From the NCBI GenBank assembly GCA_003117195.1, contig BDSI01000027.1:558001-622000 (forward strand): a DNA stretch of 64,000 nucleotides. The letters are read 5' to 3'. Every line of letters starts with the position of its first letter. Within the stretch, counting starts at the first letter, position 1. A program made the position numbers and the translations under genes. This DNA comes from Eudorina sp. 2006-703-Eu-15 (lineage: Eukaryota; Chlorophyta; Chlorophyceae; Chlamydomonadales; Volvocaceae). Below the pieces are notes generated by a model. It ran no database searches. It saw only the letters and a list, made by a program, of their open reading frames with translations, and was not told the origin of the DNA. Of this stretch, positions 53,922 to 64,000 are shown one piece after another.

Positions 53922-56900
53922 CTACACCGCGTCACCCTGCCCCTTTCGCTGGCTGCTGCTGGGCGATGCCTCCTCCTTCCGCTCGTCGCGACCGCCATCA
54001 CCGCTCCCACCACTGGTGTTCAGCGCCAGGGCACCCCGTACCGCTGACCAAACCGCCAACGACGCCTGCCGGAGCCAAGCACCGCCGCGCTCCTGCCGTC
54101 CCCGCCGCCGGCTGCCGGCCCTGCCGCGGAAGGCCCCCCGCTTGCTGCCCTTCCCCCGCTCCGGATCATCCTCATCCTCGTCCTCATCCTCATCGCAGTC
54201 ATAGACAACGTACGCCACGATTGCCGTGCAGTCATCCACGATGCCCTCGTCTCCGAAGTCCCGCCAGCGGTCACGCGCTTCCCGCACCAGCCGCCGCGCC
54301 ACCTCGTGCGGCATCGTGCCGGCGGAGGCCCACCGGTGCACCCGGTCGATGATCTCCTGACTACCCATGAACTCGGTGATGCCATCCGACACGAGCGCTA
54401 GGTACCTGCCCCGGGATGGAAAGAGGCGAGCGACGTGCGGGCGCGGGAATGAGAGGAACGCGCGGGCACCGGGCAGCATGCGGGCGTGGGGAAGCACACA
54501 GCGTGCACAGCAGCCGCGCCCGTAGGTGCGGCGGCATGGGTCGATCGATGGGTGTGAGATGCGCAGACACGAGTCTGGGACGCGCCGCCCGACAGGGCTT
54601 TGATGAACGAGTCAGGCTGCAGCGCAACTCTGGGCGGCGTCATAGAAGTCATCTTGCCAGACACAGTCGCAAAGAGGGACGACAGGAACACCGTCCAGGG
54701 GACCGTTGGGCCCCTAGGCGGGGCCCAACGATCAACTACCCTAGGGCGCTCGCGCCCCGTCGGTCCCTGGCGGCTATGTCCTTGTCCTGCATGTGCAAGT
54801 CCGCAATTGATCGCCCACCTGTCTCCAGCCGTGATCTTGAACTTGGAGATCTCGGGAACGTGCGTCACGCCCAGCCTCTTGGCCTGGGTGTCCCCCAGGG
54901 AGCGTGTGATGCACAGACCCGGCTGGTCAGCCCCCCGCTCCCACACGCGGGGCGGCCCCACGCTGGTGCCCCCCACCTGGAGCGGCGCGATGCGACCCTG
55001 CGCGGCACGGCACGGTGATGGGCAATGGGGGTGCCCGCACAGGTCTGCGTTGAGACGGGTCCAGGCGCTGCCGAGCGTAGCCTTGCAGCCCACGTTGCGT
55101 TGTGTGGACTCCCCAGCCCCCATGCACGCTGCCGTTGTATGAGATGATGGCTGTGGTGTCATGCAATTGTTGTTATTGATGATGTTACAGTGGACCCCGC
55201 GGGTCATCGGTGACAGCCGTAGCCTCCTCACCACGCAAAAACGAAACCGCGCCACCGTGGCGCACCGGAGAGGCTCCACAAGTGCACCGAAACACGCTAC
55301 CAGGGAACCTAGCAATTATGGTGCAATTATGACCGAACGAAAGCTACAGGGGGTGTCCCTAACGGTTCGTTCTTCGGTAGGGTTTAGGGCTCAGGGTCGG
55401 ACAACAAATGGGTAGGGTTTAGGGTTTAGGGTCGGACAACAAATGGTAGGCAGGGTTGCGCCGCGTAGGGCTTACCCCGGACGCTAGGACGCGGTTGGCC
55501 TCGTGCAGCAACGCGGGCGTGTGATCGTTTGTGAGCTCCCACGCGACCACCTCCGCGTCGCCCTCGAAGCGGCCTGCGGTGCGGCGGCAGTGCAGCAAGT
55601 GAGATCCGGGGCAAACGGCGCAAACCCGGGTGGGGTCGGACCAGGAGCAGTGTGTCCGAATAATTTCCGGCAGGCCCCGTTGTTTGCGCCCGCAAACCCA
55701 TTTGGCGTCGCGGCTCCCGCTGGCTTGACGGATAGGAGCCGCCGAGCCGGGTCGTAGCAGCGCCTGTACCCCGGTCATGCCGCACAGGGCAGGTACTTAT
55801 CTGAAGCCGCTGCTCTAGACGATGACATGGAGCGCCCCAATACGGTACCCCTGCTCCGGAGTCCGAGGCATCTCCTGGGGGCCACCTACCCGCCAAGCAG
55901 CGCGAGTCGCCGGCATTCGCCACCATCAGCACATCACCCACAAGAAGGGCCACCAGCGCCGTACAGCCCGAAACGCTGCAGTCGAGGCCTGGCTGTTGCA
56001 GGAGGAACTGCTGCGTCCTCGTGAAGCCCGCCGCCAAGGCCTCCTCCGGGTCGTTTGCCTGGCGGGCGCCGCAGCGGAGGCCGGGTTTGAACACAAGAGT
56101 TCAAATCGGAGTTGCCCGGATTCACGGCCAGGAGTTGCCCTGCGCCACACATGGCGTTTCGTCTCGATTATGCAGTGTTTGGTGAGGAAGCTTTGGCTGT
56201 AACCGATGGCCCGCGGGGTCCGCTGTAACATCCTTACTAGTCCTTAATAATAAAGGGCAGCATCCAGCATAGCAGCGCAGCCTGTTCTGGGTGACTCCAG
56301 CGCGGTCATTTCGTCCCTGCCGTCTCTTGCGGTGAGGTTTGCACCCCGTCACATTTGGCCACATCCCCGTCGCAGCTGCCGCCAGCCGCAACTGCTCCGG
56401 TGTGCTCCGGATCCGGTGTGCGCACAGCTGCATCAACATGGGCACGGCGCGGCACCAAACTGGCCATCGCCACTTCAAACGGTTGTTATGATACCTGCGG
56501 GTGGAGCTCCCCCACGAAGTCGGGCAGCTGCTCAGCCGCCAGCGCCGCCACTGTGCCGCCGTGCTCTCCGTGGCCGTCGAACACGCCGAAGAATACGGCC
56601 GGGGGCGCGTCCCTGTCCCGCTCGTGCCTCAACACCGCGACAGCCAAACAGTCCTGGCGGCCCAAGCAAAATGTATTTGCACAAGGATACCGATTGCAGG
56701 GCGGCGGTGGTCGGAGAGCACTGGCGGTGACAGGTACTGACGAGCGGCGAAAGTTGACGGGGTGTACGAGGTGTACGGAATGGTGTCGTGTGAGCGAGCA
56801 TCGCACACCGCGGTGTTCGGTGTGCCACTCCGCTGTCTGAGTCAGCACCTGCACTAAGAATAGCGGCGCCTGTGAATTTCTTGATATTTCCCCCTTACCC

Positions 56901-57160
56901 CCTACCTGATTCTCTTTGTCTCCGTCGCCGTCCGAGCCAGCAAGCGTATAGGATGCGTAACACAGTTTGACGTTCCCTGCCTGCCAGCACGCCGTAGAAC
57001 AAAATCACGTCTGTGAGTAGACAGCCCCAGACGAGTATGTTCCCAATTTCCTTGGGGTAGACGTCACCTGGAGGGCTTTAGTGGAGTTAGCGCGCTGAAC
57101 CTGGTCCTGAGGCGGTCGGGGTGCCCGCCGAAAGAGCGACGTCCGGCGACGCGGTGCCAT
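53922..57160 (-). CDS. PP2C-family protein phosphatase
   Basis: A predicted 411-residue PPM/PP2C Ser/Thr phosphatase using two Mn2+/Mg2+ ions. Seven exons join in phase: 57160-57068, 56980-56906, 56653-56495, 56058-55890, 55573-55476, 54976-54819 and 54405-53922. Motifs in order: DKENQ|D across the second intron, FFGVFDGHGEHGG (Asp82), SGCTALVALLVGDVLMVANA then GDSR, ELTNDHTP, the PGLCITRSLGD segment, ALVSDGITEF (Asp258) and DDCTAIV, where DNxT is more usual. The N-terminus MAPRRRTSLFRR is basic and could be a targeting or nuclear signal. The C-terminal tail has a DEDEDEDED acidic run and then a basic low-complexity segment. The start lies in exon 1, the only ATG that joins in phase, since exon 2 has an upstream stop. 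Two introns carry inverted-repeat element arms. Substrate unknown. Confidence 0.93.
55180..55310. mobile_element. Inverted-repeat element arm in a PP2C intron (left type)
   Basis: GATGTTACAGTGGACCCCGC followed by GGTCATCGGTGACAGCC and TCCACAAGTGCACCGAAACA. This matches the left arm of the element at 43887, without the nested insert. It lies in the PP2C intron between 55476 and 54976. Confidence 0.7.
55377..55446. repeat. Telomere-like TTTAGGG repeats
   Basis: Two direct copies of a roughly 35-bp unit, GGTAGGGTTTAGGG plus AGGGTCGGACAACAAATGG, hold three perfect TTTAGGG heptamers and one variant. TTTAGGG is the plant-type telomere repeat, also used by some volvocine algae. The tract lies within a PP2C intron, so it is interstitial. 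Confidence 0.7.
56142..56232. mobile_element. Inverted-repeat element arm in a PP2C intron (right type)
   Basis: TATGCAGTGTTTGGTGAGGA, AGCTTTGGCTGTAACCGATG and CGCGGGGTCCGCTGTAACAT match the right arm of the element at 44476-44660. It is in inverted orientation to the arm at 55180. It lies in the PP2C intron between 56495 and 56058. Confidence 0.7.
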
Positions 57161-58422
57161 ACTAATCCTACTTTGGCACGAATATTTTGATGTGGATGAC
57201 CGGTTACGTTGGGTGCAAAACGAGGGTCTTCCGGAAGCGTTGCGAGGAATTAACTTCGCGAAAGGAAGAGACCGTGCGGCACGGGATTTGCGCGTTGCAT
57301 CTTATTTTCAATAAAACTACTATTATAAAATATCCTACCTGGATGAATTGAGTGATTCGATGAATTCCATGCACGACCGTGAAACAGGACGGTAGGGAGA
57401 CAAGCGGCCGCGTATCGTATACCGGTACCAAAATGCAAATGGCCGACTCCGGGTAAGCATAAATGATATCCAAACGGAACTGAATTAACCAGTGATGCAT
57501 ACTAGTGTCATATTTTCAAACGCCCTGCTGGCTTCAGTTTCAGTCGTTCCAGGCTCATCAACTTGCAGCCCGCAGCTCGACTTACCGTTTCCTTGTAAAG
57601 CTCATACAAATGTTCTTGAAATATCCAAATTTTATTTTTGTAACCTCATGGCACATCGTGGGCGGTGGTCGTTGATTGTGCCGACTGCGTACTGCGCGCG
57701 ACATGGTCGAAGTGCGCACACCGTGCAGTGGATAAGAACGCAGTCAAGATATGTTGCGGTTACAAGGTCACCAGCGCTCCTTTACATGTCCGTTGGCGAC
57801 AGCTAGGTGAACGACGCATGGCGCAGACATATCGACGACAGGCGACGAACGATCGTTGCGTCGGACCTGGTCTGACGAGCGACGGATGGCGACGGCTCGG
57901 CAACCTGCCCCTTAACAAAAGACTTCAGAGCGGAACACGCACGACCACGTCTGCTCAGGAAGCCGCATGAGCCCGCTGGCTCACACCTGATCGTAGGGGT
58001 ACCTGCCATATGTGTGTGTGATGCGTGATGTGTTACGTGGTTGGGGTGCATAGCCGCATACCTGTACTACGAGCCGTTGGCCCAAGGGCACGCGAAAAAC
58101 GCCTAACAGCACGCGCATGACAATGCATTAGCAGGAAAAAGGAGACTACTGCCGTCTAAAGAGTACGATTAAGTAGCGGTGGGCCCACATGCGCTCCACC
58201 ATGGCTTCCAGCATCGATGGTAGTGAAATGGGGAAAGCCTGTCATATGTCTCTTCTGTCGCTCTGCGACGCCTTGCGATCGCTCTGCGAATGCAGGTACC
58301 TGGGTGTCTGATCGCAATGCATCCGCTGACTAATGTCGTGCGTTGTATTGCAAGCAGACCCGCCCCAGGTACCCGCATTCGCAAAGGGTGCAGTCAGGTC
58401 GTGCCTTTACAGGTAAGGCGAC
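57161..58422. other. Upstream region of PP2C, no gene seen
   Basis: About 1.3 kb of mixed composition with no supported gene. The PP2C promoter and 5' UTR should lie in its left part. Two similar words, GCGAATGCAGGTACCTGGGTG and an inverted GTACCCGCATTCGC, occur near 58290 and 58370; they form a loose inverted pair. Confidence 0.4.
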
Positions 58423-60395
58423 AAGTAGGGGTCGGCTTCCTCGAAGCCGGAAAAGGGCGGGGCCCCCTATAATCCGTACAGGCCGCTTGCTTTAGAAGGA
58501 AAACTCTATTACCGCGCAACAGTGTGAGAGAGTGAAAGGTTGCTATTGGGGGTGTCGTTGATGTTGAAGGGGGATCGGCGTGCATAGATTCACCAAGCCC
58601 AAACACGTCGGCAGCCCCGAAACCATCCTGCAGTACGCGCCGCCGGCGACGGCGGTCACCGTATCGACACCATGGTAACGATAGTCGCCTCACATACGTC
58701 TGTCAAGCAGATGATCACAAAGCAAGCTTGAAGCATCCTTGTTTTGCCGTGAAACTGTAGTTGTTTGGTCCGTCGGCAGGCATGCAACCCTTCAGTTGCA
58801 CGCCCGCAGCAGACGTGAACCTCTAAAGTTTGCTATCAATAGTTACATAGCAAATGTAAGGCAAAAACAGGGTGCGAAAAAGCCGCGGTGAGACCCTGAC
58901 TTTGGGCCATCGGAACTGGAGAACTCGTTGGCACTCGGTACGCTATCCCTTTGCATCTTGAAACTTTGATTCAATACATATTGTTGATTTGTAATCATCT
59001 GGCAAGACAGAAAGGCAAATCTTGATGTTGGTGGTATCTTGATGTTCAAACATCAGAACACTATCGAAGTTCAATTTAGCACGCGCCGCCCATTCCTAAT
59101 CCAAGCATTCATCACGCGGCACCTGTTGCAACAAACATGAGCGCGAGAGGCGTTGGGTGGATGTTGACTCGGGTCCATGGAGACCGCGGAGCTTTACTTT
59201 GACCGTTTGTGCGCAAAGAATTTTTTTCAGCCAAACCAAGGATACCTTGCAATAGAGGACAATTAATATGACAAACATTGCGAATTAGTTTAGCGGATAA
59301 TGAACGTTTTGCCGTTACCCACGCACGGCACACACACACACACACACACACGGACAGGGGCAATCCTAGGGGGCGGGGCCCCCCGAACGCGCTTCGCGCT
59401 GGGGCCCCGCCCAACAAGTAGGGGTCGGCTTCCTCGAAGCCGGAAAAGGGCGGGGCCCCCTATAATCCGTACAGGCCGCTTGCTTTAGAACGAAAACTCT
59501 ATTACCGCGCAACAGTGTGAGAGAGTGAAAGGTTACCATTGGGGGTGTCGTTGATGTTGAAGGTGGATTGGCGTGCATAGATTCACCAAGCCCAAACACG
59601 TCGGCAGCCCCGAAACCATCCTGCAGTACGCGCCGCCGGCGACGACGGCGGTCACCGTATCGGCACTATGGTAACGATAGTCGCCTCTGCACTACCACAT
59701 CCGTCTGTCAAGCAGATTATCACAAAGCAAGCTTGAAGCATCCTTGTTTTGCCGTGAAACTGTAGTTGTTTGGTTCGTCGGCAGGCATGCAACCCTTCAG
59801 TTGCACGCCCGCAGCAGACGTGAACCTCTAAAGTTTGCTATCAATAGTTACATAGCAAATGTAAGGCAAAAACAGGGTGCGAAAAAGCCGCGGTGAGACC
59901 CGGACTTTGGGCCATCGGAACTGGAGAACCCGTTGGCACTCGGTACGCTATCCCTTTTCATCTTGAAACTTTGATTCAATACATATTGTTGAATTGTATT
60001 CATCTGGCAAAACAGAAAGGCAAATTTTGGTGTTGGTGGCATCTTGATGTTCAAACATCAGAACACTATGGAAGTTCAACTTAGCACACGCCGTCCATTC
60101 CTAATCCAAGTATTCATCACGCGGCACCCGTTGCAACAAATATGAGCGCGAGAGGCGTTGGTTGGATGTTGACTCGGGTCCATGGGGACCGCGGAGCTTT
60201 ACTTTGACCGTTTGTGCGCAAAGAATTTTTTTCAGCCAAACCAAAGTTACCTTGCAATAGAGGACAATTAATATGACAAACATAGCGAATTAGTTTAGCG
60301 GATAATGAACGTTTTGCCGTTACCGGACACACGGACATGGGCAATCCTAGGGGGCGGGGCCCCCCGAACGCGCTTCGCGCTGGGGCCCCGCCCAA
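58423..60395. repeat. Tandem duplication, two copies of about 0.99 kb
   Basis: Copy 1 (58423-59415) and copy 2 (59416-60395) are nearly identical throughout, both starting AAGTAGGGGTCGGCTTCC and ending with a GC-rich hairpin. Differences are scattered single bases, a 12-bp CATCCG-type indel near 59690 and a CA run near 59330 present only in copy 1. The hairpin has perfect 12-bp arms (GGGCGGGGCCCC / GGGGCCCCGCCC), at 59371-59412 and 60352-60393. The same 12-mer also occurs near the start of each copy (58455, about 59448). I see no convincing coding sequence. Confidence 0.9.
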
Positions 60396-61369
60396 AAAGC
60401 ACGCCACAACAGAATCTGATCGATCTGATGGACTCGTCAGCCCTGCAAGTAGGATGTCCTTTGATAGCGATAGGGATTATGGAGGGAAAGAGAGGGTGTT
60501 ACCAGGCAACGACAGTTACCATACCCTTATGAATATTGTTCCCTTCGCGGCCGTGCTCCATAACTCAAAGGCCGCCGTGCCAGTATTCCCGAGCCTCCCC
60601 GAGACCGCGAGAGGCCGCAAGGGGCGGTTGAAGGCGCTGATGTTTGTACAAAAGGGTCGAAACGCACAACGCACCTGTTATCTTCCAACGAATCGGCTTA
60701 ATAACTTGAGGTCCCTGCTGCCCCCTGCCTCCCGTGTCTTTCCGATTACAATTTTCATGCAGTTTAAGTTGAAACGCGTTTGGCTCCCATGTATCTTGTT
60801 CCGCAAGGCAGCCAAAACAGCGATATACGCTGCAACAGGCCTGAACTCACAAGTATGTTAGGTGCACGACTCATGTTCGTCAAGAATTGGTGCGAGAAAC
60901 GGTGGCGTGACCGTATCGATCTCTTCTTGCGCTAACACGCGCTAATACAGCACAACCTAGCACAACAGCAGGGCGTGCATAGGTATTGCATTCATTGGTG
61001 ATGCATTCATGTACATATGCACAGCATTATCTTCTTAAATGAGCGTCACGAAATTGTGAGTATCGTATACTCGTATTGCTGAACTGAATTCAGCAGTAGC
61101 GAGGTTTCGGCGCTTTCGTGTATGCACTTACTCACTCGCGCCACACGTTTTCTCATTTGCTGTTCCTCTTATAACATAAGAAAACAGGGACATATATATT
61201 TCATAAATAAAAACACAACTCCCTGGCACTATACGGTTGTCGTTTCCCCGTTACTAGCTGGTTGCAGCTCACCCGACTACTTGGCGCGACCCACCTGATC
61301 TATCACAACAAAATGATAATCAATTAATCTTTGTCCAATGTTGCCAACCACCACTTAAAGGTTCTGATT
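60396..61369. other. Upstream region of the protease gene
   Basis: About 1 kb. A plus-strand frame runs from the end of the tandem repeat to about 60861 but shows no known motif. From about 60950 the DNA is AT-rich, as expected for a promoter and 5' UTR. Nothing further can be supported. Confidence 0.4.
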
Positions 61370-63307
61370 ATGGACCGGCTACGGCTGGCCTACTATGTCC
61401 TGACTCTGAGCTGTGTGGTTGCCAGTCAAGGAAAAACTATTCCTATCTATCTTCGGGCGGGGATTTTACAGGTGGACTCGACTGGAAGGTGCGCGGGGTT
61501 CAAACGGGAATACCTTCCCTGGGGCGTAACGACAGTAAAGACACCTGCTCGCAAACCCCACCGCGGAACCCCCCGTGTGCCCCTGTTTGATTGCTGGTCC
61601 CCCTTGCACCGCTTCTTCCTAACCATTGTAACCGGCACGAATCGGGATCCTTGGTTCCTTCATTCAGGTCCAGCGAGCGGCAGCGATCACTGTTAGACGG
61701 CAAGAATGCCAGTTCTTCCAACTCTGATTCCAGCCTGCCGCAAGCGTACTTCGTGACCTACGGAGCGCTCACCAAACGTGGCCCTCTGTATAAACATCTC
61801 CGCAGCAACTGCGGTACAGTCCACGGCTTCATCCCAGAGAACACGTGGTTGGTGTCAGCCCCGTCGGATGTCGTGTCCCAGGCCCTTGCAAAGAACCTCG
61901 CAGTGAGCGTCGTAAGTCCTGGTACGGCAGCTGCTGCCCGCGGTAGCTGAACCGAGCCGACATGATCCCGGACGGGTCTTTCTCATCCTGCCTCTGCAGC
62001 TGCCCTGTCTGCCAGAACACAAGATCGCACCGGAATGGTCCAGCATCCTGGGAGACGTACCGATGAACACACGCGGGGGCGGGGATGGTGCAGCGGCCAG
62101 CGGTGCGGCTGCTCCCGGGCGCAACGAGGAACAACCGACAGCGGGCGTGCAAAGCGCCACTCCCCGACCTCCTCCTCCTCCCCCCGGTGTCGCGGCGGAC
62201 AAGAAGCCCGGGCAGCAGGCCCCAGGGAGTGCTGCTGAAGGCGCCGCTGTGTACGACGCCATCCAAGATGGTGAGACTGGCTGGCGCTTTCGTCCAGTGC
62301 GCCAGCAGTGCCGCTAGGGCAGGCTTTTCCGGCCAGATGTGTGTTGCAGAATCAAACCGCGCGCGCGTTCGTTGCTGGGCCGGAATCCCGGGTACCACCG
62401 GCTACCAGCGAAATGGGCTGGGGATCGGCGCCCGGTCGTGGACCTGCGCCGCGGGCTACGCGCCACCTCGTCCCCAGGACTCCCATCGCCGTGACAATCC
62501 CTGTCACGCCCTCCCTCATTCAAACCTCGGACCCTTTCCCCTTCCTTCCCTCGGTGGTGCCAGGGATCCTGACCAAGTACATCATAACGGTGCAGCTGCT
62601 CACCCTCACCCGGAGCGCGCAGGCCGCCAAGGCCCTCGCTGAGCAACTCGCGGTCGCATGGGCGGCGCCCCTGGGCGACCACCTGCGGGCAGCCGCAGCG
62701 ACGGCAGCCGCCGCCGCCTCAGCCGCAGCAGCCGAACCCACGGCACTCTCCACGGACGGCTGCGACCCGCTCCTCAAAGCCCGCGGCCGCCGTCTGACAG
62801 TCACGGTGTGTCTCGCTGACCTGCCCGCTGCGCTGGCCTGGCTGTCCGGACAGCGGGAGGCCCACTGGCTGGAACCCACGCCGCGACTGGGCCGCAGGGA
62901 CGTGTGGGGGGCTACTGTGGTGGAGACGGGCGGGCGGGACATGGCGGCGGTGGCCCAGGTCGCCACCAGCCGGGCGGCCCACCCGTTCTGGTCCCGGGGC
63001 CTGGACGGCAGCAACCAGCTGCTTGGGATGTCGGACAGCGGGGTGGATATGGACAGCTGCTATTTCTTCGATCCGAAGGTGCGCAGCAGGGAGGGGGAGG
63101 AAGAGGGGGAGGGCGATCCCCGGATGAAGAGATAAAAATCCCAACTCCAGGGGAGGAGGAGGGGAAGCAGGGACCGGAGCTCCGGACGCAGGTCGGGTTG
63201 GTCGCCCCTGGAGCCTTGACCTGTGCCGCCTCTCCGATTGACACGACACTTGGGGAGGGCCTCACACACACACGCTGGACTTCGCTTCTCGCGGCTCAGT
63301 TATCTTT

Positions 63308-63392
<85 letters not shown>

Positions 63393-64000
63393 CTCCCTCC
63401 GGGTCGGCTCGCGTGCAGGTGCCCGACGTGGGGGCGCTGATGGCACCCGACCCGGCACGGCGGGGGGCCAAGCTCTTCAAGAGCGCCGTCCACCGCAAGC
63501 TGGCTGGCTATTACTGCTACGCAGGTGGGTGGGGGGAACCTTTGGCGGGGAAGGGGGCGCCTTGGTGCAGTCTACGGTGTGTTGTACGTCATCAGCCGTT
63601 AACCATTTAAGCAGCTTCTATTACTTTCGTCTGGGCCAACGCTTCGCCGTATTGGGAGGTCAAGACCAAAGCCCCAAAGCCCCGGCCCCGACCCTGGCTG
63701 TAGATGGGTGGGAAGAACGCAAGGCGGGTCGGTCGGCCCGTGCTTTGGTGGCTGATGTCCGAGCTAGCTATCGCAGCCGAGGTGGACCTCCGAGTCAACC
63801 ACCAACATCCAACCAGCCAAGGCCAACAAGGCCAAACTGCGATGTCGCCGTGCCCCCTTGTCTGATGGCGATCTGATTGCTTCAATCTGATCCCGGATCT
63901 CCCGAAACATCCTCCCTGGACCCCCGGCTGACAGTCGTTGGTTAGCATCCCCCATAGTCCATCACATCATAACATCCAACACGCAAGCCCCCCGGCTCAG
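61370..64000 (+). CDS. Secreted subtilisin-like serine protease, 5' part (runs off window)
   Basis: The first five exons of a peptidase S8 family gene join in phase: 61370-61488, 61668-61911, 62000-62270, 62564-63078 and 63419-63524, giving 418 residues. The next exon was not found before the right edge, so the 3' part is missing. A signal peptide is likely (MDRLRLAYYVLTLSCVVAS). A prodomain-like region follows (YFVTYGALTKRGPLYKHL; VHWLEP-like EAHWLEPTPRLGRRD at about 320-335), with a Pro/Ala-rich insert in exon 3. The catalytic Asp is Asp369 in LLGMSDSGVDMDSCYFFD, the form seen in algal and amoebal subtilases. HRKLAGYY fits the next family segment. The His (GHGTH) and Ser motifs are not in the window, so activity cannot be judged. 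Likely secreted or cell-wall acting, by inference. Confidence 0.8.
63311..63390. repeat. (AC)40 microsatellite in a protease intron
   Basis: Forty perfect AC dinucleotides end 28 bp before the chosen exon 5 acceptor (GCGTGCAG|GTG at 63418/63419). An alternative AG closes the repeat itself (ACACAG at 63390-63392). The repeat sits in place of a normal pyrimidine tract. Confidence 0.95.

Noticed and set aside
58843..60283. Repeated 60-100-codon frames in both copies of the tandem repeat
   Set aside because: They recur only because the DNA is duplicated. They contain no motif and differ by frame-neutral changes too few to show selection.
63296..63498. Val-Cys and Thr-His repeat frames
   Set aside because: Translation of the AC microsatellite inside an intron.

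Overview
This is nuclear DNA of a GC-rich eukaryotic microalga, most likely a chlorophycean green alga of the Chlamydomonas/Volvox kind. Nearly every gene is cut into short exons by GT-AG (occasionally GC-AG) introns. One product carries a chloroplast transit peptide followed by a twin-arginine thylakoid signal. The set also includes alternative oxidase, copines and a sperm-tail PG-rich repeat protein typical of flagellated cells. A TTTAGGG-type telomeric motif occurs inside an intron, and TGTAA motifs, the usual volvocine poly(A) signal, follow several stop codons. I rebuilt the genes by joining exons at splice sites. In nine of the ten models every join is in phase; the exception is the 5' part of the PG-rich gene. 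No prokaryotic operon, CRISPR array or rRNA gene was seen.

Layout, left to right: TatD-type DNase (+, 426-4512); an unassigned stretch with a 12-bp minisatellite; an STPG/SHIPPO-like protein (-, 7447-11404); a SpoU/TrmH RNA 2'-O-methyltransferase with a likely organelle presequence (+, 11922-14376); a large zinc-finger plus UBA-like protein (-, 15808-19549); a predicted thylakoid-lumen protein of unknown function (+, 20041-23540); mitochondrial alternative oxidase (+, 24963-26908); a CCDC97-family protein (+, 31044-33695); a 15-exon copine (-, 34892-39927) and, head to head with it across 5.3 kb, a 10-exon copine paralogue (+, 45202-48856); a PP2C phosphatase (-, 53922-57160); a 0.99-kb tandem duplication (58423-60395); and the 5' part of a secreted subtilisin-like protease (+, 61370 to beyond the right edge).

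The genes form no single pathway. They are ordinary housekeeping, organelle, signalling and ciliary genes, often in divergent pairs that share about 500 bp of upstream DNA. The accessory content lies between the copines and in introns. It is a family of short inverted-repeat elements whose ends read roughly GTTACAGYGGACCCC, often next to GAAT repeats, with nested and tandem copies. The most distinctive items are the copine pair with shared and unshared introns, the uncharacterised lumen protein whose Tat signal is assembled across an intron, three phase-supported GC-AG introns, and the inverted-repeat family. I found no evidence for a wholly new biological system.
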